A program made the translations under genes and the position numbers. Shown here one piece after another: positions 1 through 5,614 of a stretch of DNA of 5,769 nucleotides. Source of the stretch: an uncultured Eubacteriales bacterium. GTDB lineage: Bacteria; Bacillota; Clostridia; Oscillospirales; Acutalibacteraceae. The first letter of the stretch is position 1; every line of letters begins with the position of its first letter. The notes under the pieces are model-generated. The model saw only the letters and a list, made by a program, of their open reading frames with translations. It was not told the DNA's origin and ran no database searches. The stretch is taken from contig ONPE01000106.1 of assembly GCA_900319615.1 (NCBI GenBank), positions 1-5,769 of the forward strand, written 5' to 3'.

Positions 1-525
1 CAGGAGCTGCTCTCGAAGTACGATCAGTACGATCTTGAGCACGCCTCGCTGCAGTTCATCGGTCATCTGCAAACCAACAAGGTGCGCCAGATCGTGGGCA
101 AGGTCGACCTCATCCAGAGCGTCAGCTCTGTAAAGCTCGCAAACGAGATATCGCGCTGCTCAGAGAAGCAGGGGATAACCTCCGACGTCCTCCTCGAGGT
201 CAACATCGGGGGAGAAGAGAATAAATCCGGCGTGCCGGTCGAGGCTCTCGACGATCTGCTGTATCAGATCGCGGATATCCCCCGTGTAAAGGTGCGCGGA
301 CTGATGGCTATACCCCCGATTTGTGAAAATGCACAAGAAAATCGCAAATATTTCGATAAAATGCTTAATATCTTTCTTGACATCAGAGGTAAAAATATAG
401 ATAATATATCTATGGATATTCTATCTATGGGTATGTCCGACGATTATGAAGAGGCTATACGCTGCGGCGCTACCATGGTCAGGGTCGGTTCGGCTCTGTT
501 CGGCGCGCGCAACTATAACCTTTGA
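1..525 (+). CDS. yggS: YggS/PLPBP family pyridoxal-phosphate homeostasis protein, 3' part only
   Basis: The reading frame is open from base 1 to the TGA at 523-525 and gives the last 174 residues of a protein whose family is usually about 225-235 residues, so roughly the first quarter, including the PLP-binding lysine, lies outside the window. Family motifs are seen in order: FIGHLQTNK (fragment residues 19-27), the LIQSVSS strand, NIGGEENKSG (about 68-77), GLMAIPP (100-106), LSMGMSDDYEEAI (from 141) and the phosphate-cup end GSALFGAR (163-170). The family is a cytosolic PLP-binding TIM-barrel protein with no proven catalytic activity that buffers free vitamin B6 and affects amino-acid and keto-acid pools. 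Its place before sepF matches ylmE in Bacillus subtilis. The first ATG/GTG-type start inside the window (GTG at 82) is not the real start, because conserved residues precede it. Codons between about 319 and 438 are far more AT-rich than the rest. Confidence 0.96.
   Translation, partial: QELLSKYDQYDLEHASLQFIGHLQTNKVRQIVGKVDLIQSVSSVKLANEISRCSEKQGITSDVLLEVNIGGEENKSGVPVEALDDLLYQIADIPRVKVRGLMAIPPICENAQENRKYFDKMLNIFLDIRGKNIDNISMDILSMGMSDDYEEAIRCGATMVRVGSALFGARNYNL
377..405 (+). promoter_or_regulatory. Predicted sigma-A promoter inside yggS
   Basis: A perfect -35 hexamer TTGACA (377-382) is followed after exactly 17 bases by GATAAT (400-405), a five-of-six match to TATAAT. The predicted start is near 412, about 205 bases before the sepF ATG. 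It lies in an AT-rich patch of the yggS coding frame. It could give sepF-ylmH-divIVA a transcript independent of yggS. This is consensus matching only, and AT-rich coding DNA can mimic promoters. Confidence 0.5.
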
Positions 526-550
526 TAAACAGAAACCAACTCTGAATTTG

Positions 551-559
551 TGATATAAT
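551..559 (+). promoter_or_regulatory. Extended -10 promoter upstream of sepF
   Basis: TGATATAAT matches the extended -10 consensus TGnTATAAT exactly. No good -35 is found at 16-18 bases; TTGATA at 522-527 is 26 bases away and too far. Extended -10 promoters can work without a strong -35. The predicted start is near 566, leaving a leader of about 50 bases before sepF. The same nine bases occur again at 2595-2603 before ileS. Confidence 0.55.
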
Positions 560-603
560 ACCGATCATCACTAAAAAACAGCTAAGCAAACGGTATATGA
601 AAC

Positions 604-608
604 GGAGG
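604..608 (+). promoter_or_regulatory. Ribosome binding site of sepF
   Basis: GGAGG (604-608) lies 8 bases before the ATG at 617, an ideal Shine-Dalgarno placement that fixes the sepF start. Confidence 0.85.
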
Positions 609-616
609 AAACCAAA

Positions 617-1147
617 ATGGCAGGATTTGTAGACAGATTCAAGCGTATGTGGGACGCTCCCGACGACGAGTACGAGTACGGCGAGTATGATAATTTCAAG
701 GAGGACGAGGAGGAGGAAGAGACCCCCTCGCGCCGTTCTTCATCTTCATCGTCATCCTCGAGATACGAGTCGTCATCATCCAGATACGACGACTTCGAGG
801 ATTACGGCTCTTCGCGCGATTCATCCTCGCGCCGCAGCAACAAGGTCGTGAACATCAGCGCCACCACAAAGCTCTCGGTAGCTCTCTTCAAGCCCGAGCG
901 CTTCGGTGAAGAGACGCGCAACATCGCCGACGAGCTCATCAAGACCCACACCGTCGTGCTGAACCTCGAGAACACGAACAAGGATATGTCGCGCCGCATC
1001 ATCGACTTTTTGTCCGGCGTAGCGTACGCGAACCGCGGTAAGATAAAGAAGGTAGCCACATCCACCTTCATCATCATACCCAACAACGTCGACCTCACCG
1101 GCGACGATCTCCTCGACGAGCTCGAGCACAGCGGCGTGTACTTTTAA
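617..1147 (+). CDS. sepF: Cell division protein SepF
   Basis: SepF tethers FtsZ to the membrane and organises the cytokinetic ring in Firmicutes, Actinobacteria and cyanobacteria. The 176-residue product has the three expected parts. An N-terminal amphipathic helix (MAGFVDRFKRMW, residues 1-12) is the usual membrane anchor. A disordered acidic then serine-rich linker follows at about 14-75. The globular FtsZ-binding domain is at about 77-160, starting at KVVNIS, with the conserved core RRIIDFLSGVAYANRG (126-141) and the strand leading to PNNVDLTGD. Length is slightly above the common 150 residues because of the linker. The start is the ATG with a strong GGAGG 8 bases upstream. It sits between yggS and ylmH as in Bacillus, and its TAA stop touches the TTG start of ylmH, so the two are probably co-translated. 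Identification rests on architecture and the C-terminal domain. Confidence 0.96.
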   Translation: MAGFVDRFKRMWDAPDDEYEYGEYDNFKEDEEEEETPSRRSSSSSSSSRYESSSSRYDDFEDYGSSRDSSSRRSNKVVNISATTKLSVALFKPERFGEETRNIADELIKTHTVVLNLENTNKDMSRRIIDFLSGVAYANRGKIKKVATSTFIIIPNNVDLTGDDLLDELEHSGVYF

Positions 1148-1891
1148 TTGACTAACGCTAAGAACGACGCCGACGACAGGCTCCTTTTGTCGAAGGCGTA
1201 TGACGCGATAGAGCTCAGCGAGCGGCGGAACATCCCCCGCTTTTTGGGCTTTCTGAACGAGCACGAGAGCATGTATCTCATGAGCCATCTTCCAAAGCGT
1301 GCCGATATCCGCTTTTACGGCGGCTACGACGGCGCTGTAAGGCTGATGCTCGGAGCCGGCGCAGATGACGACAGCTTCCCCGTAACGGCGCTGGAGTTCA
1401 CCTACAAGCCGGAGTATGACCTGCGCCACCGCGATTTTCTGGGCGCTCTTACGGCGCTCGGCATTCGCAGGGATACCGTAGGGGATATCCTCACCTCCCC
1501 GGGGCGCACGGTGGTCTTCGTCCGCGACGATATCGCCCCCTTCATCCTCTCTAACGCCGATACGGTCAGCAGGGTAGGGGTGAAGATCGGTTACGCGGAT
1601 ACATCCGACCTCCCCGTGCCCGACGATACCGAGGAGCTCACCTTCACCCTGAGCTCCCTGCGGCTCGACGCCTTTGTCGCGAGAGCGGCTAACCTCTCAC
1701 GGGATAAGGCTGCGGTGCTCATACATACGGACATGGTTGCGGTCGATCATGTCACGGTAAACGATACGGCTGCCCGTTTAAGGGAGGGCGCCGTAGTGAC
1801 CATAAGAAGATACGGTAAATTTGTGCTGACCGGATCCCTCGGCGAATCGCGCAAGGGCAAGCTGAGGATAGCCGTCACGCACTACAAATAG
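1148..1891 (+). CDS. ylmH: YlmH-like S4-domain RNA-binding protein
   Basis: The 247-residue product matches YlmH, an RNA-binding protein of the division cluster; in B. subtilis YlmH binds the large ribosomal subunit and has been linked to rescue of stalled nascent chains. Seen here: an N-terminal helical part with PRFLGFLNEHE (30-40), a central domain containing HRDFLGALTALGIRRDTVGDIL (94-115) and a following strand VVFVRDDIAPFI, then a C-terminal S4 domain starting at LSSLRLDAFVARAANLSRDKA (about 168-188) and ending near RRYGKFVLTG. The start is TTG at 1148, immediately after the sepF TAA and in the same frame; there is no clear Shine-Dalgarno, so translation probably depends on re-initiation. 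A second TTG at 1187 is possible but would shorten the N-terminus below family norm. The first in-frame ATG falls inside the conserved region. No ylmG (YggT) gene separates it from sepF. Confidence 0.93.
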   Translation: MTNAKNDADDRLLLSKAYDAIELSERRNIPRFLGFLNEHESMYLMSHLPKRADIRFYGGYDGAVRLMLGAGADDDSFPVTALEFTYKPEYDLRHRDFLGALTALGIRRDTVGDILTSPGRTVVFVRDDIAPFILSNADTVSRVGVKIGYADTSDLPVPDDTEELTFTLSSLRLDAFVARAANLSRDKAAVLIHTDMVAVDHVTVNDTAARLREGAVVTIRRYGKFVLTGSLGESRKGKLRIAVTHYK

Positions 1892-1909
1892 TCTGAATAA
1901 GATCAGGAT

Positions 1910-1914
1910 AGGAG
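1910..1914 (+). promoter_or_regulatory. Ribosome binding site deciding the divIVA start
   Basis: AGGAG (1910-1914) lies 8 bases before the ATG at 1923. A GTG at 1914 in the same frame overlaps this site and so cannot be the start. The ATG choice also gives the family N-terminus MLTIDEIRD. Confidence 0.85.
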
Positions 1915-1922
1915 TGTATACT

Positions 1923-2597
1923 ATGTTAACCATTGACGAGATAAGAGACATCAGCTTCCGCCGCGCGGGTCGTGACGGCTACAACGCCGCCGACGTAGAC
2001 GGATTCATCGACGAGGTCACCGCTACCGTAGAGCAGCTCTTGGCTGAAAAGAACGACTGCCTGCGCAAGCTCGATATCCTCGCCGGCAAGATCGAGCAGT
2101 ACCGCGAGGACGAAGAGACCGTCCGCAACGCCCTGCTCACCTCTCAGAAGCTCGCCGACACCACCATGAAGGAGGCTCGCAACAAGGCTGACTACATCAT
2201 CAAGTCCGCCGAGAAGCGCAGCCGCGCCATCCTCACCGAGGCTGAGATGGCTACCGAGCGCGAGAAAGATAAATTTGAGGCTCTGCACGCCGACACAGCT
2301 AAGCTGAGAGGCGAGATCATAGCCCTGTATAAAAAGCATCTGTCTCTTGTTGAAGAGATGCCCACCGAGGGCGACGTCAGAAGGACTCGCGAGGAGCTGG
2401 ATCAGAAATATCCCTTCGAGGCTGTCGATGATATGATCGCCGCTCCCGAGGAGGAGATCGAGGAAGACGTAAAGATCGCAAAGCCCGCCGAGAAGCCCGT
2501 ACAGGAGGCTCCCACAGAGCCCATCCGCCCCGAGCTCAAGCGCGAGAACCCCAACAAGTTCGACAAGCTGCAGTTCGGCGATAACTACGACGTCTGA
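1923..2597 (+). CDS. divIVA: DivIVA-family septum/pole-associated coiled-coil protein
   Basis: DivIVA proteins gather at negatively curved membrane at septa and poles and recruit division, cell-wall or sporulation partners. The 224-residue product begins with the family lipid-binding domain (MLTIDEIRDISF, then GYNAADVDGFIDEV at 19-32), followed by a long charged coiled coil (about 27-145) with the alanine-rich segment around SQKLADTTMKEARNKADYII that is typical of the family. After it come an acidic, proline-rich linker (about 175-205) and a short tail ending KLQFGDNYDV. The start is the ATG 8 bases after AGGAG. It lies 31 bases after ylmH and before ileS, the order of the Bacillus cluster. 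The loop AGRDGY (15-20) lacks the exposed phenylalanine found before RGY in B. subtilis DivIVA, so its membrane contact may differ. Family assignment is firm; the exact cellular role is inferred. Confidence 0.94.
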   Translation: MLTIDEIRDISFRRAGRDGYNAADVDGFIDEVTATVEQLLAEKNDCLRKLDILAGKIEQYREDEETVRNALLTSQKLADTTMKEARNKADYIIKSAEKRSRAILTEAEMATEREKDKFEALHADTAKLRGEIIALYKKHLSLVEEMPTEGDVRRTREELDQKYPFEAVDDMIAAPEEEIEEDVKIAKPAEKPVQEAPTEPIRPELKRENPNKFDKLQFGDNYDV

Positions 2598-2603
2598 TAT
2601 AAT
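2595..2603 (+). promoter_or_regulatory. Extended -10 promoter upstream of ileS
   Basis: TGATATAAT, a perfect TGnTATAAT, starts with the TGA stop codon of divIVA. No convincing -35 is seen; TTCGGC at 2574-2579, 18 bases upstream, matches poorly. The predicted start near 2610 would put the palindrome at 2618-2647 at the very 5' end of an ileS transcript with a leader of about 75 bases. Confidence 0.5.
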
Positions 2604-2617
2604 TTAGCATTGTTCAG

Positions 2618-2647
2618 GGAACCACTGATTCTTTGGTCAGTGGTTCC
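2618..2647 (+). promoter_or_regulatory. Perfect 11-bp inverted repeat in the divIVA-ileS gap
   Basis: GGAACCACTGA (2618-2628) and TCAGTGGTTCC (2637-2647) are exact reverse complements around an 8-base loop. No U-run follows (TGTATGATACC comes next), so it is not a standard intrinsic terminator. It may be a 5' leader stem-loop of ileS, a weak terminator or attenuator for divIVA, or a protein-binding palindrome. T-box landmarks are absent. The structure is certain as sequence; its role is not. Confidence 0.6.
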
Positions 2648-2670
2648 TGTATGATACCGATATTGAATTT

Positions 2671-2674
2671 GGAG
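2671..2674 (+). promoter_or_regulatory. Ribosome binding site deciding the ileS start
   Basis: GGAG (2671-2674) lies 9 bases before ATG 2684 but only 3 bases before the in-frame ATG at 2678. The spacing favours 2684 (MSQDYN). The upstream in-frame TTG at 2633 falls inside the palindrome and has no RBS. Both divIVA and ileS use the same string GGAGTGTAT at this site. Confidence 0.75.
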
Positions 2675-2683
2675 TGTATGAAA

Positions 2684-5464
2684 ATGTCTCAGGATTATAA
2701 CGCTACCCTGAATCTGCCGAAGACCGATTTCCCCATGCGCGGAGGTCTGCCTCAGTCCGAGCCCAAGACCCTCGAGCGCTGGGAATCCGAGAAGGTCTAC
2801 GACAAGCTGATCGAGAAGAACGAGGGCAAGCCGCTGTACGTGCTGCACGACGGCCCTCCCTACGCCAACGGCGATATCCACCTCGGTCACGCCCTTAACA
2901 AGATTCTGAAGGACTTCATCGTCCGATACAAGAATATGGCGGGCTTCAAGTCCCCCTTCGTTCCCGGATGGGACACCCACGGCCTGCCCACCGAGCTCAA
3001 GGCGCGCGCCAAGGCAGGCATCGGCAGCTCTGCGGATATCTCCGTCACCGAGCTGCGCAAGCTGTGTGAAGAGTTCGTCCGCGGCTACATCGACGACCAG
3101 CGCGAGCAGTTCAAGCGCCTCGGCATCATCGGCGAGTGGGACGATCCCTACATCACCCTCAGACCCGAGTTCGAGGCTGAGCAGATCAAGGTCTTTGCCG
3201 ATATGGCAGACAAGGGCTACATCTACAAGGGTCTCAAGCCCGTTTACTGGTGCCCCGAGTGCAAGACAGCTCTCGCCGAGGCGGAGATCGAGTATTCCGA
3301 GGATCCCTGCCATTCCATCTACGTCAAGTTCCGCGTGACCGACGATCTGGGCAAGTTCGAGGCTATGGGCATCGATCCGAAGAAGGTCTTCTTCGTCATC
3401 TGGACTACCACCACATGGACGCTGCCCGCGAACCTCGCCATCTGCGTAGGTCCGCGCTATGAGTACTCCGTCATCAAGTGCGGCGAAGAGTACTATGTCA
3501 TGGCGACCGAGCTGTATGAGAACGCCATGGAGCAGGCGGGGCTGAGCGACTACGAGGTCGTAGGCACCATCAAGGGCTCCGAGCTCGAGTTCATGAAGAC
3601 TCAGCATCCGTTCCTCGACCGTGAATCCCTGCTCATCGTAGGCGAGCACGTAACTCTCGAGAGCGGTACCGGCTGCGTACATACCGCTCCCGGTCACGGC
3701 GTAGACGACTATAACGTCTGCCGCAACTACGATATCCCCACCGTCTGTCCCGTCAACGCCGACGGCGTCCTCACCGAGGAGGCAGGCCGCTTTGCAGGTC
3801 TGACAACAGACGAGGCTAATAAAAAGATCGCCATGTATCTCGAGGAGACAGGCGCGCTCTTCGCTTTGTCGAAGATCATCCACCAGTATCCTCACTGCTG
3901 GCGATGCAAGACCCCGATCCTCTTCCGCGCGACCGACCAGTGGTTCTGCTCCGTGGATGACTTCAAGGATCAGGCTGTCGACGCTATCAACACCGTTCGC
4001 TGGATCCCCGCATGGGGCAAGGATCGCATCACCGCGATGGTCCGCGACCGCAAGGACTGGTGTATCTCCCGCCAGCGCAAGTGGGGCGTGCCGATCCCGA
4101 TCTTCTACTGCAAGGATTGCGGCGAGCCCTATATCAACAGGGAAGCCATGCTCAACGTCGCCGATATCTTCGGCAAGGAAGGCTCCAACGCCTGGTTCGA
4201 TAAGGACGCCTCCGAGCTGCTCCCCGAGGGCACAGCCTGCCCCAAGTGCGGCGGCACAGCCTTCGATAAGGAGAAGGACATCATGGACGTCTGGTTCGAT
4301 TCCGGCTCCTCGTGGCGCTCGGTCTGCAAGCGCCGCCCGTATCTCGGTGCTCCCGTCGACCTCTACCTCGAGGGCAACGATCAGTACCGCGGATGGTTCC
4401 AGAGCTCCCTGCTCACCTCGGTAGCCACCGAGGGCACAGCGCCCTACCGCACCGTGCTCACCCACGGCATGATCCTCGATATGGAGCGCCGCAAGATGAG
4501 CAAGTCCGCCGGCAACGGTATCTCTCCGCAGGAGGTCATCAAGCAGTACGGCGCCGATGTGCTCCGTCTGTGGGTCGCGTCATCCGACTATCAGTCCGAT
4601 ATCAGCATCAGCCGCGAGATCTTAAAGCAGATGAGCGAGGCTTACCGCAAGATCCGCAACACCGCGCGCTATATCCTCGGCAACCTCTTCGACTTCGATC
4701 CCGAGAAGGATATGGTCGACGCAGGCGAGCTCATGCCCATCGACAAGTGGGCTGTCGTCAAGCTCAACGAGCTGATCGAAAAGGTCACCGCCGCTTACGA
4801 TAACTTCGAGTTCCATCAGGTCTATCACTCTATCCACAAGTTCTGCGTCGTTGATATGTCCAACTTCTATCTGGACGTACTCAAGGACAGATTATATACC
4901 GAGAAGGCGGATTCCAAGGAACGCCGCGCCGCTCAGACGGCTATGTACCTCATCCTCGACGCGCTCACGCGTATGCTCACTCCTATCCTGGCATACACAG
5001 CCGACGAGATCTGGCGCTATATGCCGCACAAGGCTGCCGACGATCGGGATAACGTCCTCTACAACGATATGCCCAAGACCGTCGCTCTCGACGTAGCCGA
5101 CGACTTCATCGCCTCGTGGGATCGCATCCATGAGCTGCGCGACACCGTCAAGAAGTCGCTTGAGGTCGTCATCAAGGACAAGACCGTCAAGAGCTCCCTC
5201 GAGACCTGTGTCACCCTTAAGGCTTCGGGCGAAGAGTTCGCGTTCATCCAGAGCGTCCTCCCCGAGCTCAAGGCTGTGTTCATCGTCTCCGACGTGAAGC
5301 TGCAGGAGAACTCCGGCGAGCTTGAGGTCGAGGTCAGCAAGGCGGAGGGCGAGAAGTGCGACCGCTGCTGGAGCTATTCGACCACCGTCGGCTCCGACAC
5401 CGACGGCTCCGACACCGAGCACCCGACCCTTTGCGCACGCTGTGCCGCGATATTGAAATCATAA
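2684..5464 (+). CDS. ileS: Isoleucine--tRNA ligase (IleRS), class I
   Basis: The 926-residue cytosolic enzyme activates isoleucine with ATP, loads it on tRNA-Ile and edits mischarged valine. The length fits bacterial IleRS (about 920-940). Motifs in order: PPYANGDIHLGHALNKILKD with the HIGH box as HLGH (66-69); editing domain (CP1) with the threonine run WTTTTWTLPAN (240-250) and GTGCVHTAPGHGVDDY, where His333 and Asp342 match the E. coli editing residues; DVWFDSGSSW; KMSKS at 604-608; an anticodon-binding helical domain; and a C-terminal zinc knuckle CDRC...CARC (892/895 and 917/920). Two further pairs of CxxC motifs (190/193 with 405/408, and 476/479 with 519/522) suggest extra zinc sites. 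The threonine run has Thr244 where many IleRS have Pro. A 15-bp tandem duplication adds GSDTD in the last knuckle. ATG 2684 is chosen from RBS spacing; position after divIVA is conserved. Confidence 0.98.
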   Translation: MSQDYNATLNLPKTDFPMRGGLPQSEPKTLERWESEKVYDKLIEKNEGKPLYVLHDGPPYANGDIHLGHALNKILKDFIVRYKNMAGFKSPFVPGWDTHGLPTELKARAKAGIGSSADISVTELRKLCEEFVRGYIDDQREQFKRLGIIGEWDDPYITLRPEFEAEQIKVFADMADKGYIYKGLKPVYWCPECKTALAEAEIEYSEDPCHSIYVKFRVTDDLGKFEAMGIDPKKVFFVIWTTTTWTLPANLAICVGPRYEYSVIKCGEEYYVMATELYENAMEQAGLSDYEVVGTIKGSELEFMKTQHPFLDRESLLIVGEHVTLESGTGCVHTAPGHGVDDYNVCRNYDIPTVCPVNADGVLTEEAGRFAGLTTDEANKKIAMYLEETGALFALSKIIHQYPHCWRCKTPILFRATDQWFCSVDDFKDQAVDAINTVRWIPAWGKDRITAMVRDRKDWCISRQRKWGVPIPIFYCKDCGEPYINREAMLNVADIFGKEGSNAWFDKDASELLPEGTACPKCGGTAFDKEKDIMDVWFDSGSSWRSVCKRRPYLGAPVDLYLEGNDQYRGWFQSSLLTSVATEGTAPYRTVLTHGMILDMERRKMSKSAGNGISPQEVIKQYGADVLRLWVASSDYQSDISISREILKQMSEAYRKIRNTARYILGNLFDFDPEKDMVDAGELMPIDKWAVVKLNELIEKVTAAYDNFEFHQVYHSIHKFCVVDMSNFYLDVLKDRLYTEKADSKERRAAQTAMYLILDALTRMLTPILAYTADEIWRYMPHKAADDRDNVLYNDMPKTVALDVADDFIASWDRIHELRDTVKKSLEVVIKDKTVKSSLETCVTLKASGEEFAFIQSVLPELKAVFIVSDVKLQENSGELEVEVSKAEGEKCDRCWSYSTTVGSDTDGSDTEHPTLCARCAAILKS
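5389..5418 (+). repeat. Perfect 15-bp tandem duplication within ileS
   Basis: CGGCTCCGACACCGA occurs twice with no gap (5389-5403 and 5404-5418). In frame it yields GSDTD-GSDTE between the two cysteine pairs of the C-terminal zinc knuckle. Being a multiple of three it keeps the frame. Identity of both copies suggests a recent slippage or duplication event. Confidence 0.9.
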
Positions 5465-5470
5465 TTTCGC

Positions 5471-5598
5471 TGTCATTGCGAAGCCCCAAAGGGGCTGTGG
5501 CAATCCCACAAAGAGGAGCAGAATTCTTCTGTTACATCAACCGGTATATATCGGTGTGGGATTCCCACGTCGGGGCGTTGCCCCTCCTCGGAATGACA
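5471..5598 (+). repeat. 128-bp double-palindromic intergenic repeat (REP/MITE-like)
   Basis: The element starts 6 bases after the ileS stop. Outer ends TGTCATTGCGA (5471-5481) and TCGGAATGACA (5588-5598) are inverted copies with one mismatch. Inner arms GTGGCAATCCCACA (5497-5510) and TGTGGGATTCCCAC (5555-5568) are also inverted with one mismatch. Each half folds alone: ATTGC/GCAAT encloses AGCCCC-AAA-GGGGCT on the left, and ATTCC/GGAAT encloses GGGGC-GTT-GCCCC on the right. The 44-base centre (5511-5554) has no coding sign. Sequences of the type TCATTGCGA...GGCAATCC and GGATTCCCACG...GGAATGACA are familiar from memory as dispersed repeats in many bacterial genomes; copy number here cannot be seen. 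No transposase is present, so any mobility would be in trans. Transcribed with ileS it could also fold at the mRNA 3' end. Confidence 0.8.
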
Positions 5599-5606
5599 AT
5601 TATATT
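5578..5606 (+). promoter_or_regulatory. Possible promoter at the right edge of the repeat
   Basis: TTGCCC (5578-5583, four of six to TTGACA) is followed after 17 bases by TATATT (5601-5606, five of six to TATAAT). The -35 lies inside the repeat's right hairpin and the -10 just outside it. The predicted start near 5613 would serve the gene at 5661. The match is moderate and depends on consensus alone. Confidence 0.35.
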
Positions 5607-5614
5607 ACCATCAC

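Noticed and set aside
821..1429. A 202-codon minus-strand frame across the sepF/ylmH junction
   Set aside because: It is antisense to two clear genes, with no RBS or recognisable protein features.
1914..1922. GTG at 1914 as divIVA start
   Set aside because: It overlaps the Shine-Dalgarno itself; ATG 1923 has correct spacing and gives the family N-terminus.
2618..2647. Standard Rho-independent terminator after divIVA
   Set aside because: The stem is perfect but no U-tract follows; kept only as a palindrome of unknown role.
2598..2683. T-box riboswitch before ileS
   Set aside because: The gap is far too short, and neither the TGGNACC-type T-box sequence nor a specifier loop is present.
2633..2683. 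TTG at 2633 as ileS start
   Set aside because: It lies in the palindrome loop without RBS and adds 17 residues unlike IleRS; ATG 2684 has GGAG at 9 bases.
2585..4465. A 626-codon open frame on the minus strand opposite ileS
   Set aside because: Its length comes from GC-ending codon bias in ileS. The translated sequence shows no domain, and the + strand carries an unmistakable full IleRS.
5471..5598. CRISPR array or tRNA gene in the ileS downstream gap
   Set aside because: There is only one inverted pair and no regular direct repeats with spacers; no cloverleaf or CCA-type end can be drawn.
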